This document shows, piece after piece, positions 41,428 through 50,778 of a stretch of 64,000 nucleotides of DNA. The DNA is from an uncultured Woeseiaceae bacterium. GTDB taxonomy: Bacteria > Pseudomonadota > Gammaproteobacteria > Steroidobacterales > Woeseiaceae. The notes under the pieces are model-generated. The model was not told the origin of the DNA and ran no database searches. It worked only from the letters and a program-made list of their open reading frames with translations. Positions within the stretch are counted from its first letter, which is position 1. Each line of letters begins with the position of its first letter. The translations under genes were made by a program, and so were the position numbers. Where the stretch lies: NCBI GenBank assembly GCA_945787845.1, contig CALZJH010000001.1:62001-126000 (forward strand), read 5' to 3'.

Positions 41428-43811
41428 TTCAGGTTGTCCTCGAACAGTTTGTAGATGCGTCGGTATTCATCCAGCCAGCTTTCGGGGTGGACGAAACCGT
41501 GGGGGTCCCGAGGATACAGCGCTATCTCGAAGTTTTCCTTCTTGAGTTCGATCAGCCGCTGCACGACCAGTACGGAGTCCTGGAAGAACACGTTGTCGTC
41601 CTGCATGCCGGCCGCGATCAGCAGGGGATCCTGCAGACCCTCCACGAAGTTGATCGGGGAGCTGATGTAAAAGGCGTCGGGGTCGAGGCCGGGCGTGTTG
41701 AGGATGTTGGATGTGTAGCCATGGTTGTAGTGCGCCCAGTCGGCCACGGGGCGCAAGGCCGCACCGGCCTGGAAGACGCCCGGTGCCCTGAACATCGCGA
41801 CGAAGGTCATGAAGCCGCCGTAAGAGCCGCCATAGATGCCAATGCGTTCGCGGTTCACGCCGTAGTGCTCAACCGCATAATCGACACCGTCAATGAAGTC
41901 CTCGAGCTCGGGTACGCCCATGCGGCGATAAATTGCGGTGCGCCAGTCGCGGCCGTAGCCTTCCGACGCCCGGTAGTCCATATCAATGACCACGTAGCCC
42001 TGCCGCGTCAGCAGGTTGTGGAACATGCCCTCGCGGAAGTAGTAGGGCCAGCCCATGTCCGAGTTTTGCGTATAGCCCGCACCATGCACGAACATCACCG
42101 CCGGATAGTCACGGTCGGGGTCATGATCCTCGGGCAGGTAGATCTTCGTATAGATCGGCGCATCGGCATGCGACGACGGAATCTCGACAATGGCCGGCTC
42201 CTGCCAGTCGATGGCTTTGTAAGTGTCGCTCATCGTATCGGTAATCTGGCGGGCGGCCGCCCCCGGCTTGTTGTCCTGCACGTACAGCTCAGGGTGTCGA
42301 TTGATCGTTGAGTGCGTGATCAGCAGTTTCGATTCATCCGGCGACACGCTCACTTCGTTCACACCGCCCAGACGGGTGAGCTGCTGTGCCTCGCCACTTG
42401 CAACGTCGAAACGCCAGATTTCGTAGATTCCGGGATGTTCGACGTTAGCCCGGTAATAGATGGATTTGCCGGACGGACCGAGCACCGGATCGAATACCAC
42501 GTGCTGTCCGGCCACGGCCGCCCTGCTGCGGCGCTGGTCGAGGCGTTTCGTGTAGATGCCAAGGTAGCCGTGATCTTCACTGAGGAACCACAGGGTCTTG
42601 TTGTCCTTCAGCCAGCCATGGCCCCGGTGATAGGGGTTGATCCATGCGTCATCTGTCGCGCGGTGCTGGTTGACGAGTTTCCTGGTGTCGAAGTCGACCG
42701 TCGCAATCCAGCGATCCTTGTTGTCGTTGGCATGCACCCACAGGACCACTTCCGAGCCGTCGGGCGACCACTGCGTCGACCAGACCTGAACTGGTCTTGT
42801 TTCAGGCGCCTTGAGGCGTTTTTCTGCTTGCTCCCTGTCTTCGCCCAGTTCAACAAAGTGTTCGATTGCTGCTTCGCGCAGGTCGGTCAATGGGTCCTTG
42901 TCGATACCGGGCAATGCGCCAGGGTCCAGCTCATGTTTTTCGCCGGACTCGAGGTCCACCAGCCAGACTGTGTGAGGGGCCGGCGCGTTGCGGCCAACGC
43001 GTGTGCGGACGTCGCGTGTCTCGACGTAGCCGCTCGCGGTTACGTAATTCGGCATGCTGCCGGTCTTGCCATTGTTGGTGTCGGCAGCAGCCGTCACAAC
43101 CAGCAGCCGGCGGCCGTCCGGAGACAATGCAAAGTCCTGCGACTCGACACTGTCGCCAAAGTAAATCGGCGCTGCGCTCAGCGCCTCATCGAGATCATAG
43201 AGAGACGCGTCGCGCTCGCGTGCCTCTTCCTTGTCTTTCTTGTCCTTGCGGACCTGGCTGTAAAGGCGTTCGTGGTGATTCCGTAGAATGTCAAAGTCTT
43301 CGTCGTCATTCGGGTCATCCTCGAAGCGGATGTTGGTGACCTGCTCGGTAAACCCCGTGTCGCGGTCGAACAGGAACAGCTGTCCATCGCGCTCGAATGC
43401 AACGCGCCCGTCATTCATGAACATGGGCCCGGATTCTGTGACAGCGGTGCGCGTCACCTGGCGAACCTCATCGCCGTCGCTCAGGAATATGTCGCCCGAA
43501 TAGGCCCAGGCATGCAGGTCGCCGGCCTCGCTGTAGACGACTGACGAACGAGAAACCTGCGACCAGTCGCGTTCGGCGACCTGTGCTATGGCGCCGTCGC
43601 TACTGTCAACGGCGTACAGCTCCCGCAGCTCGGAACCCTGTCGCTTCAGCTGAAAATAAACGGTGCGATTGTCAGAGCCCCAGTACGCGTCTTCCGGCTG
43701 ATTGCCGAGCCAGTCGGGGTCGGCCATTAGCTGCTCGAGCGTCAGGTCCTGTGCCGGGGCGAGGGCGGGCGTTAAGGCGAACAGGCAAAGAATTACTGCG
43801 CGAAACGTCAT
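41424..43811 (-). CDS. Prolyl oligopeptidase family (S9) peptidase, exported
   Basis: 795 residues from ATG 43811, where GGAGC precedes a signal peptide (MTFRAVILCLFALTPALAPA). The beta-propeller part (about 30-530) contains WD-like segments such as WSTQWSPDGSEVVLWVHAND. The C-terminal alpha/beta hydrolase has nucleophile Ser663 in GIYGGSYGGFM, Asp in GMQDDNVFFQ and His in DPHGFVHPES. It is of dipeptidyl-peptidase/acylaminoacyl type, cleaving peptides in the periplasm. It overlaps the SDR gene by 4 bases. Confidence 0.92.
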   Translation of the reverse strand: MTFRAVILCLFALTPALAPAQDLTLEQLMADPDWLGNQPEDAYWGSDNRTVYFQLKRQGSELRELYAVDSSDGAIAQVAERDWSQVSRSSVVYSEAGDLHAWAYSGDIFLSDGDEVRQVTRTAVTESGPMFMNDGRVAFERDGQLFLFDRDTGFTEQVTNIRFEDDPNDDEDFDILRNHHERLYSQVRKDKKDKEEARERDASLYDLDEALSAAPIYFGDSVESQDFALSPDGRRLLVVTAAADTNNGKTGSMPNYVTASGYVETRDVRTRVGRNAPAPHTVWLVDLESGEKHELDPGALPGIDKDPLTDLREAAIEHFVELGEDREQAEKRLKAPETRPVQVWSTQWSPDGSEVVLWVHANDNKDRWIATVDFDTRKLVNQHRATDDAWINPYHRGHGWLKDNKTLWFLSEDHGYLGIYTKRLDQRRSRAAVAGQHVVFDPVLGPSGKSIYYRANVEHPGIYEIWRFDVASGEAQQLTRLGGVNEVSVSPDESKLLITHSTINRHPELYVQDNKPGAAARQITDTMSDTYKAIDWQEPAIVEIPSSHADAPIYTKIYLPEDHDPDRDYPAVMFVHGAGYTQNSDMGWPYYFREGMFHNLLTRQGYVVIDMDYRASEGYGRDWRTAIYRRMGVPELEDFIDGVDYAVEHYGVNRERIGIYGGSYGGFMTFVAMFRAPGVFQAGAALRPVADWAHYNHGYTSNILNTPGLDPDAFYISSPINFVEGLQDPLLIAAGMQDDNVFFQDSVLVVQRLIELKKENFEIALYPRDPHGFVHPESWLDEYRRIYKLFEDNLK

Positions 43812-43830
43812 TTCTGCTCCAAGTGAGGTT

Positions 43831-45984
43831 TTAGCTGTTTTGCCGTGGCGGCAGTCCCGTGTGTTGCGAAAGTGCCTTGCCTTTGCGAACGCGCTTCTCA
43901 TGAGCGGCCCGCGTGTTCTTGCGGCGCGCGGAATCGCGAACTTCGCGGTCGCTCGGCTGCTGTACGGGCACCAGCTGATCCTCGCCGGACCCAATCAGCC
44001 GGCCGAGCCCCATTTCCCGCAGTGCCTCACGAATCAGCGGCCAGTTGTTCGGGTCGTGATACCGCAGCAAAGCTTTGTGCAGGCGACGTTTGTCAGGGCT
44101 CTTGACCGTATCGACCGGCTCGCTCTTGTAAGTCACCTTGCGCAGCGGGTTCTTGCGGGAGTGATACATTGCGGTCGCGGTCGCCATGGGGGACGGGTAG
44201 AACGCCTGGACCTGGTCGGCCCGGAAGTCGTTCTGCTTCAGCCACAGCGCGAGATTCACCATGTCTTCGTCGGTGGTGCCCGGGTGGGCGGCGATAAAAT
44301 AGGGAATCAGGTATTGCTCTTTACCGGCTTCTTTGGAGAACTGCTCGAACAACTCCTTGAACCGGTCGTAGCTACCAATGCCGGGCTTCATCATCTTGTC
44401 GAGCGGCCCGCTCTCGGTATGCTCCGGCGCAATCTTCAGGTACCCGCCGACATGATGCGTTACGAGTTCCTTCACGTACTCGGGATCCTCGACGGCGAGG
44501 TCGTAGCGCAGGCCGGACGCGATCAGCACTTTCTTTATGCCGGGCAGCTCGCGCGCTTTTCGGTATAGCTTCGTGAGTGAGGAGTGGTCGGTGTTCAGAT
44601 TGCTGCAGATACCCGGGAAGACACAGCTCGGCAGTCTGCACGCTGCCTCGATTTCGCGACTCTTGCAGGCAAGTCGGTACATGTTGGCGGTCGGCCCGCC
44701 CAGGTCGGAAATAACGCCCGTAAACCCCGGGACCGAGTCCCGGATCTTCTCGATTTCCTCGAGAATGGATTCCTCGGAGCGATTCTGGATGATGCGTCCT
44801 TCATGTTCGGTGATCGAACAAAACGTACAGCCACCGAAGCAGCCGCGCATGATGTTTACCGAGAAGCGGATCATCTCGTAGGCAGGAATGCGCTCGTCGC
44901 CGTACGACGTGTGCGGTACGCGCGTAAACGGCATGCCGAACACGTAGTCCATTTCGTCCGTCGTCAGTGGCTGTGCGGGTGGGTTGATCCAGAGGTCACG
45001 ATCCCCATGCGCCTGCACCAGCGCGCGCGCATTTCCCGGGTTGGTTTCGAGGTGCAGGACACGATTGGCATGTGCGTACAAGACAGCGTCATTGCGGACT
45101 TTCTCGAACGAAGGCAGGCGGATCACCGAGCGATCGCGATTGCGTTTCGCATCGGGGACGAAGCGCAACACGTTGTCACTATCAAGCGCTTCTTCCTGCG
45201 CCGTACCGCATTGGGCACTTTCCTGCGTATTGACGTACGGGCTGACAATCTGGTCGATGCGCCCGGGGCGATCGATGCGCGTCGAATTGATTTCCCACCA
45301 GCCCTTAGGTCTGTCATTGCGAATAAACGCCGTACCACGGATGTCCGTGATGTCGGCGACCTGTTCGCCGCGTGCGATGCGATGCGACAAGTCGAGGATG
45401 GCGCGTTCGGCATTGCCATACACGAGCATGTCGGCACTGGCGTCGACGAGAATGGAGCGACGCACGCTGTCCTGCCAGTAGTCGTAGTGCGCGATCCGGC
45501 GCAGCGAGGCTTCGATGCCGCCGAGAATGACGGGTACATCGCCATACGCTTCCTTGCAGCGCTGGGAATACACGAGCGAGCAGCGGTCAGGACGTTTGCC
45601 GCCGATGCCGCCAGGCGTATACGCGTCGTCGTTTCTGACCTTCCGGTCCGCGGTGTAGCGGTTGATCATCGAATCCATGTTGCCGGCCGCGACGCCGAAA
45701 TACAGGTTTGGCCGGCCTAAAGCCTCGAATGCGTCCTTCGACTGCCAGTCCGGCTGCGCGATGATGCCGACGCGGAAGCCGTTGGCCTCGAGCAGCCGAC
45801 CGATAACGGCCATGCCGAACGACGGATGATCGACGTACGCATCGCCCGTGACGATGATAATGTCGCAGGAGTCCCAGCCCAGGGCGTCCATTTCCCCACG
45901 CGACATCGGCAGCTGCGGGGCCTCGCCGAAGCACTCGGCCCAGTAGTTGTTGTAATCGTAGAGTGCGGTAGTCGATGAGCGCAT
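43831..45984 (-). CDS. ygiQ: YgiQ family radical SAM protein
   Basis: 717 residues, the full family length. The radical SAM cluster is Cys382-x3-Cys386-x2-Cys389 in [19 protein letters not shown]. The N-terminal domain starts [20 protein letters not shown], and the Lys/Arg-rich C-terminal tail is typical. The family is widespread; the reaction is not established. The downstream S9 peptidase gene starts 19 bases after it on the same strand. Confidence 0.95.
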   Translation of the reverse strand: MRSSTTALYDYNNYWAECFGEAPQLPMSRGEMDALGWDSCDIIIVTGDAYVDHPSFGMAVIGRLLEANGFRVGIIAQPDWQSKDAFEALGRPNLYFGVAAGNMDSMINRYTADRKVRNDDAYTPGGIGGKRPDRCSLVYSQRCKEAYGDVPVILGGIEASLRRIAHYDYWQDSVRRSILVDASADMLVYGNAERAILDLSHRIARGEQVADITDIRGTAFIRNDRPKGWWEINSTRIDRPGRIDQIVSPYVNTQESAQCGTAQEEALDSDNVLRFVPDAKRNRDRSVIRLPSFEKVRNDAVLYAHANRVLHLETNPGNARALVQAHGDRDLWINPPAQPLTTDEMDYVFGMPFTRVPHTSYGDERIPAYEMIRFSVNIMRGCFGGCTFCSITEHEGRIIQNRSEESILEEIEKIRDSVPGFTGVISDLGGPTANMYRLACKSREIEAACRLPSCVFPGICSNLNTDHSSLTKLYRKARELPGIKKVLIASGLRYDLAVEDPEYVKELVTHHVGGYLKIAPEHTESGPLDKMMKPGIGSYDRFKELFEQFSKEAGKEQYLIPYFIAAHPGTTDEDMVNLALWLKQNDFRADQVQAFYPSPMATATAMYHSRKNPLRKVTYKSEPVDTVKSPDKRRLHKALLRYHDPNNWPLIREALREMGLGRLIGSGEDQLVPVQQPSDREVRDSARRKNTRAAHEKRVRKGKALSQHTGLPPRQNS

Positions 45985-46081
45985 CGGTCAGTGCCGGCTG
46001 GAGGGCTGGGCATTATAACCGTCCAATGAAAGCCATGTGGAAATCTGCGAGAATTGATGGCATCAGACTGAGAACCTCCCA

Positions 46082-47482
46082 ATGACAGAACCCGCAACCC
46101 CGATCACCGCAACGCCCGATTATTCATCCATGCTCGCGGACCTGAGGGCGACGTTCGAAACTGAACGTACGCGCAGCCTCTCGTGGCGCGCCGAACAGCT
46201 GGCCGCGCTGGAACGCATGATGGTCGAATGCGAACAGGAACTAATGGACGCGCTCAAAGCCGATCTCGGTAAGGCGCCCCAGGAGGCGTGGGCGACAGAA
46301 ATATCCTTTGTTGCAGCCGACGCGGCCTATTGCCGCAAGCACCTGAAGCGCTGGGCAAAAACGCGCAAGGTGCGAACGCCGGTGCTCGGGCAGCCGGGTA
46401 AGAGCTGGCTGCAGCCGGAGCCGCTTGGCGTTGTGCTAATCATAGGCGCGTGGAACTACCCGCTGCAGCTCACGCTTGCCGGGTTGGCCGCGGCGATCGC
46501 GGCCGGCAATTGCGCCGTCGTGAAACCGTCGGAATTATCACCCGCGATGTCGGATGTGATCGCGCGCCGCGTTCCCGAGTACCTCGACGCGGACTGCGTC
46601 AAGATCGTCGAAGGCGCGGTTCCCGAGACAAGCGCGCTACTCGAGCTGGCGTGGGATCATATTCTGTACACGGGCGGCGGAACGGTCGGCCGTATCGTTA
46701 TGAGCGCTGCGGCGAAGCACCTGACGCCCGTGACGCTCGAGCTCGGCGGCAAGAGTCCCTGCGTGGTGATGCCGGATGCCGACCTGCTAACCACGGCACG
46801 CCGCATCGCCTGGGGAAAATTCACGAACGCGGGACAGACGTGTATCGCACCGGATTACGTTCTCACCGATGCCGAAACCGAGAGCAGACTGGTGCCGCTG
46901 CTCGAGCAGGCGATTACCGAGATGTTCGGTGAAGACCCCGAGTCATCCGAGTCGTACGGCCGCATTGTGAACGACAGGCACTTCGAACGACTGGCAGGCC
47001 TCATCGGGTCGGGTGAAGTGGCTGTCGGCGGGCAGACCCGCGCCGAGTCACGATACATCGCTCCGACGGTCCTCACGGGCGTATCGCCTGACAGCCCGGT
47101 GATGCAGCAGGAGATATTTGGCCCGATACTCCCGGTGTTGCACGTCGACGACCTGGAAGGGGCAATACGCTTTATTCGTGCTGCAGACAAGCCGCTGGCC
47201 GCCTATATTTTTACGAAAGACTCGGCCACCGAGGCGCGTTTCCTCGAGGTGGTAAGCTGCGGCAACGCCTGCGTGAATGACACCATGATGTTCATGACCG
47301 TCGACGAACTGCCTTTCGGCGGCGTCGGCTCCAGCGGCATGGGCAGTTACTCGGGCGAGTACGGCTTCAGGACATTCAGCCACATGAAGGCCGTGATGAA
47401 GCGCGGCTGGTGGCCTGATCCGGCGCTGCGCTATGCGCCGTTCACCGAGACGAAGTTCAAGTTGCTGCGCAAACTCCGCTGA
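46082..47482 (+). CDS. Class 3-type aldehyde dehydrogenase
   Basis: 466 residues, short like ALDH3/coniferyl-aldehyde enzymes. Catalytic Cys254 is in NAGQTCIAPDYVL, the Glu region is LELGGKSPCVVMPDADL, and the end has PFGGVGSSGMGSYSGEYGF. This class oxidises medium to long-chain or aromatic aldehydes. It is divergent from ygiQ; no ribosome-binding site is evident. Confidence 0.92.
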   Translation: MTEPATPITATPDYSSMLADLRATFETERTRSLSWRAEQLAALERMMVECEQELMDALKADLGKAPQEAWATEISFVAADAAYCRKHLKRWAKTRKVRTPVLGQPGKSWLQPEPLGVVLIIGAWNYPLQLTLAGLAAAIAAGNCAVVKPSELSPAMSDVIARRVPEYLDADCVKIVEGAVPETSALLELAWDHILYTGGGTVGRIVMSAAAKHLTPVTLELGGKSPCVVMPDADLLTTARRIAWGKFTNAGQTCIAPDYVLTDAETESRLVPLLEQAITEMFGEDPESSESYGRIVNDRHFERLAGLIGSGEVAVGGQTRAESRYIAPTVLTGVSPDSPVMQQEIFGPILPVLHVDDLEGAIRFIRAADKPLAAYIFTKDSATEARFLEVVSCGNACVNDTMMFMTVDELPFGGVGSSGMGSYSGEYGFRTFSHMKAVMKRGWWPDPALRYAPFTETKFKLLRKLR

Positions 47483-47642
47483 CGCCCTGAAACCGGGAGT
47501 GGCGGCGTCTCTTATGTGAAGTGTGTCTCAGTTAGCGCCATGAACCGTCCCGCAAACAGCGCTTTTGTGAATGACGCCACATTTGTAGCGTGACCTCGCA
47601 CGTATTTTCGAGGTGGTCTGCAAAAAACGATTTTGGTGAGTC

Positions 47643-47954
47643 ATGCAGTTAAATTCCGAACTTCTCGAGCGCGCGCCCCTGGTGTGGCTTCTGTTGGGCC
47701 TGCTGATGATCTCAGGTGGCCTGTACCTCGGCTTCGATCATGGTCTTACGATTGTCTACATGCTGGTCGGCGTGTTCTGTAGCCTGTACGGCCCGTTACT
47801 GTTCTTCTTTAAGCGTCGCGAGCAGCCCAACCGGTCGCCAAGGCCTCTATCGCGCGACTTCATTTCTGCCGGCGCCACGGTCATCATGCCGGCACCGGAC
47901 CAAAACGATGAAGACAGACGGCAGAAGTCTGAGGGGCGCACGTCGACGGCGTGA
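47643..47954 (+). CDS. Small two-helix membrane protein, unknown
   Basis: 103 residues. Two membrane helices (about 13-33 and 37-58) are followed by a basic, then acidic soluble tail (FKRREQPNRSPRPLSRDF, DQNDEDRRQ). A GGTGAG element precedes the ATG. The family is not recognised. The 47483-47642 spacer shows no other feature I can support. Confidence 0.7.
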   Translation: MQLNSELLERAPLVWLLLGLLMISGGLYLGFDHGLTIVYMLVGVFCSLYGPLLFFFKRREQPNRSPRPLSRDFISAGATVIMPAPDQNDEDRRQKSEGRTSTA

Positions 47955-47965
47955 GCCGCTGTCGA

Positions 47966-49699
47966 TCAAGGGCCGAGAATCTTGCGCTTCAGCGCTCTTC
48001 CTACGATGCGCAATTTGTTCCTCGTGTCGAAGCGCTTCAGGTTGGTCTGAACCGTACCGACGGTAAATTGCGTCTTTTTGCTGTAATCAATATGCACGTT
48101 GACGAGCACGGGCTTGTTGTTGCCTGAAGCCGCAAGTGCGGCTGCGATCCCGCTTTGCAGGTCGTCGTCCGTTTTGATCTCCACGTATTCCACGCCGGTC
48201 GCCGCCGCAAACGCTTCGTATTGCAGGTTGCCGACATCGGTGCAGGCGGTACGCTGGTAGGGAATTTCCTGTGCCTGCGCGATCTGCGCAAGCTCACCGT
48301 CGTTGAAGACAAACCAGACCGCGCCAATGCTGTTGGACGTTGCGGTCACCGACTCCAGGCCCGTCATCAGGAAGGCGCCGTCGCCCACGATACCGACGAC
48401 CTGGCGATCGGGCAGTGCCATTTTCGTCGCGATAGTCGCGGGTACGCAGTAGCCCATGCAGTTGAAATCCGTCGGCGACAGGTAGGCGCCGCCCTTGTTA
48501 ATGCGCATCAGCTCGGCGGTCAGAAATGTATGGTTGCCGTCGTCGGTCACGACGATGGCATCGTCCTCGAGTTGCTCGCGCAATTCCTCGAAGAAGCGGC
48601 ATGGATTCACACGGCCCTTTGAGTCATGTTTGAGCCAGGACGCCTTGTACGCCGCTTTGTCTTTGGCAATGGCCTGCTCGAGTCTTGAGCTGTCGCGCTT
48701 CGGCAAGTCCGCCAGCACCGCTTCCGTCAGTGCCGGAACAGCGTCGCGGGAGTCGGCGTGCAGGGCGACTGTCGTCGCGTGATTCGCACCGATGGTGTCG
48801 CGGTTGATATCGATGTGGATCAATTTCTCCGGCGGCACGGCGCCGTAACTGCCGGTGCAGATTTCGGCAAAGCGCGTGCCGACGGCCAGCATGACGTCGC
48901 AGTCCTTAAAGGCATTCGACGCCGCCGGTACGGCGGAGGGCCCGAAACTCATGCCAGTGTGCAGGGGGTGGTTTCCCGGGAAAGCACCCAGACCCTGCAG
49001 GGTCGTGGCGACCGGGGCGCCCAGGTGTTCGGCGATGCGAATCAGGTCGTCGGTCACGTACCGCGCGCCCCAGCCCACGAACAGGCCGGGTCTCTTTGCC
49101 TCGCCGAGCAGCGCGACCGCCGCTTCGATCTGTTGCGGGTCGAGCGCCGGCCGGTCCAGCGCGATGTCCGCCGTGGGCATGCTGTCGACTTCACCCGTCA
49201 ATAACTGCAGGTTTGCCGGCAGTTCAATAAAGACGGGGCCCGGCTCGCCGGAAACGGCGGTCTGGTAAGCCTCGTAAACGGCAGGAATCGCATCCTCGTA
49301 GCGCTCAATCTTGTATTGGGCCTTGGTGAGCGGCTTCAGGAGTGCCTGCTGGTCGACATCGTGCAGCTGGAAGGACTGTTCCATATCGGTACGAATGCCG
49401 CCCGAGATAATGAGCATCGGCACGCCGTCGAGGAAGGCTTCGCCGATGCCGCTCATCGCATGCGTTATACCCGCAGCCGGGACAATAACCAGCGTGCCGA
49501 TTGTGTCGGTTGCCCGGCTGATTGCATCCGCCATGAACGCACCGGCACCTTCGTGAGTAACGAGAATCGGTTGAATGCTATCGGAGCCAATCAGTTCGTC
49601 ATAAAGTTCGATATTGTGAACACCCGGAATACCGAATGTGTAACGGACACCAATTTGTTCCAATGCGTGACGCACTAGTGCGGCTGCGGTAGTTTTCAT
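47966..49699 (-). CDS. Thiamine-diphosphate enzyme (acetolactate synthase-like)
   Basis: 577 residues from ATG 49699. The longer upstream frame enters the divergent lipoprotein region, so I rejected it. The ThDP Glu lies in LVTHEGAGAFMADAISRATD. The ThDP/Mg motif is GIVGDGAFLMTGLE with N in VWFVFNDGEL. The central domain has GLFVGWGARYV. The family covers acetolactate synthase, benzoylformate decarboxylase and related carboligases or decarboxylases. No regulatory small subunit is adjacent, so a catabolic decarboxylase is as likely as valine biosynthesis. Confidence 0.9.
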   Translation of the reverse strand: MKTTAAALVRHALEQIGVRYTFGIPGVHNIELYDELIGSDSIQPILVTHEGAGAFMADAISRATDTIGTLVIVPAAGITHAMSGIGEAFLDGVPMLIISGGIRTDMEQSFQLHDVDQQALLKPLTKAQYKIERYEDAIPAVYEAYQTAVSGEPGPVFIELPANLQLLTGEVDSMPTADIALDRPALDPQQIEAAVALLGEAKRPGLFVGWGARYVTDDLIRIAEHLGAPVATTLQGLGAFPGNHPLHTGMSFGPSAVPAASNAFKDCDVMLAVGTRFAEICTGSYGAVPPEKLIHIDINRDTIGANHATTVALHADSRDAVPALTEAVLADLPKRDSSRLEQAIAKDKAAYKASWLKHDSKGRVNPCRFFEELREQLEDDAIVVTDDGNHTFLTAELMRINKGGAYLSPTDFNCMGYCVPATIATKMALPDRQVVGIVGDGAFLMTGLESVTATSNSIGAVWFVFNDGELAQIAQAQEIPYQRTACTDVGNLQYEAFAAATGVEYVEIKTDDDLQSGIAAALAASGNNKPVLVNVHIDYSKKTQFTVGTVQTNLKRFDTRNKLRIVGRALKRKILGP

Positions 49700-49754
49700 T
49701 TCTCGCTCGGGTATCTGGACTGTTGTGCAAGCATTCTCCGTCAAAATCAGGCTC

Positions 49755-50612
49755 ATGTCTCTGCTTGTGGCCCTCTTGTTGTTGCAGGGCTGCGGGTCGG
49801 GCGAACAACGTGAGTACCGGGGCAACCTGTACTTCGGGACCGGCGCCTACCTTGGCCGGCTCGATCTGCGTAACGGCAACGTGTCGTTGCTTGCCAACCT
49901 CGGGGATACGGCCATCAGGGAGGTCGCAGCGTTCGGCGACGACCAGCTCCTGTTGTCTGTGTTCGGGCCGGTGAATCACAAGGATACGTTTCGGCTGATG
50001 CAATACGAGCTTGCCGCCGGCGGCCTCGCGACTCTGTTTGTCGGGCGCCATGGACGCTATCTGCCAGGGCCTCAGGCTCTGGTGTTCGATGACGGCGCGC
50101 ATCTGAAAGTGCGCATGTACGGCGGACGCGCCATGGAGCAGTCCGTCGTGGCCCGCCATCGTGTCGGGGCCAGGGTGCACCTCCTGCAGGTCTCCGGGAC
50201 CGAGTTCATCTACAGCATCGATTCCGCTACTGCGATTCACAGCGTCGACGTAGAAACCGGCGAGTCCCGGCCGCTGTACGCGCTGTCGCAGCAGTGCGCC
50301 GTTGACGGTGCGCTCTGGATCGCCAGGCGCAATGCACTGCTGTGCAAACAGGGGGGAGCTGGCGGCGACTATGCTTTTGTATCGCTGTCCGGCGAGGTTC
50401 TTGATGCGCTCGACATCCCCGGCGTCGGCCGGTTCCGGGCCGTCGCGCACCTCGACGACCAAAATGCCCTCGTGCTGACGGAGGCCTGGAAGACGATCGT
50501 CGGCGACAACACGCGCTACGCCGTCTGGATATATGACCTTTCGACTGAGCAGATGGTCCGCCTGGTGAAAGACCAGACCCTCGGGTCGCACGTGGTGTAT
50601 CGCGCCAACTAA
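49755..50612 (+). CDS. Lipoprotein with beta-propeller-like repeats
   Basis: 285 residues from ATG 49755, giving a compact lipoprotein signal (MSLLVALLLLQGC, lipobox Cys13); a GTG at 49725 is an alternative. The mature protein has repeated beta-strand blocks with GTGAYLGRLDLRNGNVSLLA, IYSIDSATAIHSVDVETGES and YAVWIYDLSTEQMVRL, suggesting a propeller. I do not recognise the family. It is divergent from the ThDP enzyme. Confidence 0.75.
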   Translation: MSLLVALLLLQGCGSGEQREYRGNLYFGTGAYLGRLDLRNGNVSLLANLGDTAIREVAAFGDDQLLLSVFGPVNHKDTFRLMQYELAAGGLATLFVGRHGRYLPGPQALVFDDGAHLKVRMYGGRAMEQSVVARHRVGARVHLLQVSGTEFIYSIDSATAIHSVDVETGESRPLYALSQQCAVDGALWIARRNALLCKQGGAGGDYAFVSLSGEVLDALDIPGVGRFRAVAHLDDQNALVLTEAWKTIVGDNTRYAVWIYDLSTEQMVRLVKDQTLGSHVVYRAN

Positions 50613-50712
50613 GCGGCCGCGAGGGGCTTCGGGGCGCAAAATCAGGAACTTACGCGCCGATCCGGGTTCACAAACGCTCTACAGGCGCGACTCCAGGCAA
50701 AAATCGGAGGAT

Positions 50713-50778
50713 ATGCACTGGTTCCGGCGTCTATTACGTAAGAGAATCAGCCGCCTGCATCCGGGAATAGAAGAATGA
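50713..50778 (+). CDS. Candidate 21-codon leader ORF coupled to the DsbD fusion
   Basis: ATG 50713 follows GGAGG by only two bases and encodes MHWFRRLLRKRISRLHPGIEE. Its TGA overlaps the ATG of the DsbD-TlpA gene (ATGA at 50775-50778). The peptide is strongly basic and amphipathic-looking. The stop-start overlap suggests translational coupling. The short spacing and lack of homologues I can recall keep confidence low. Confidence 0.35.
   Translation: MHWFRRLLRKRISRLHPGIEE

Noticed and set aside
47539-47592. 17-codon ORF upstream of the small membrane protein
   Set aside because: No ribosome-binding site and no overlap with the next start.
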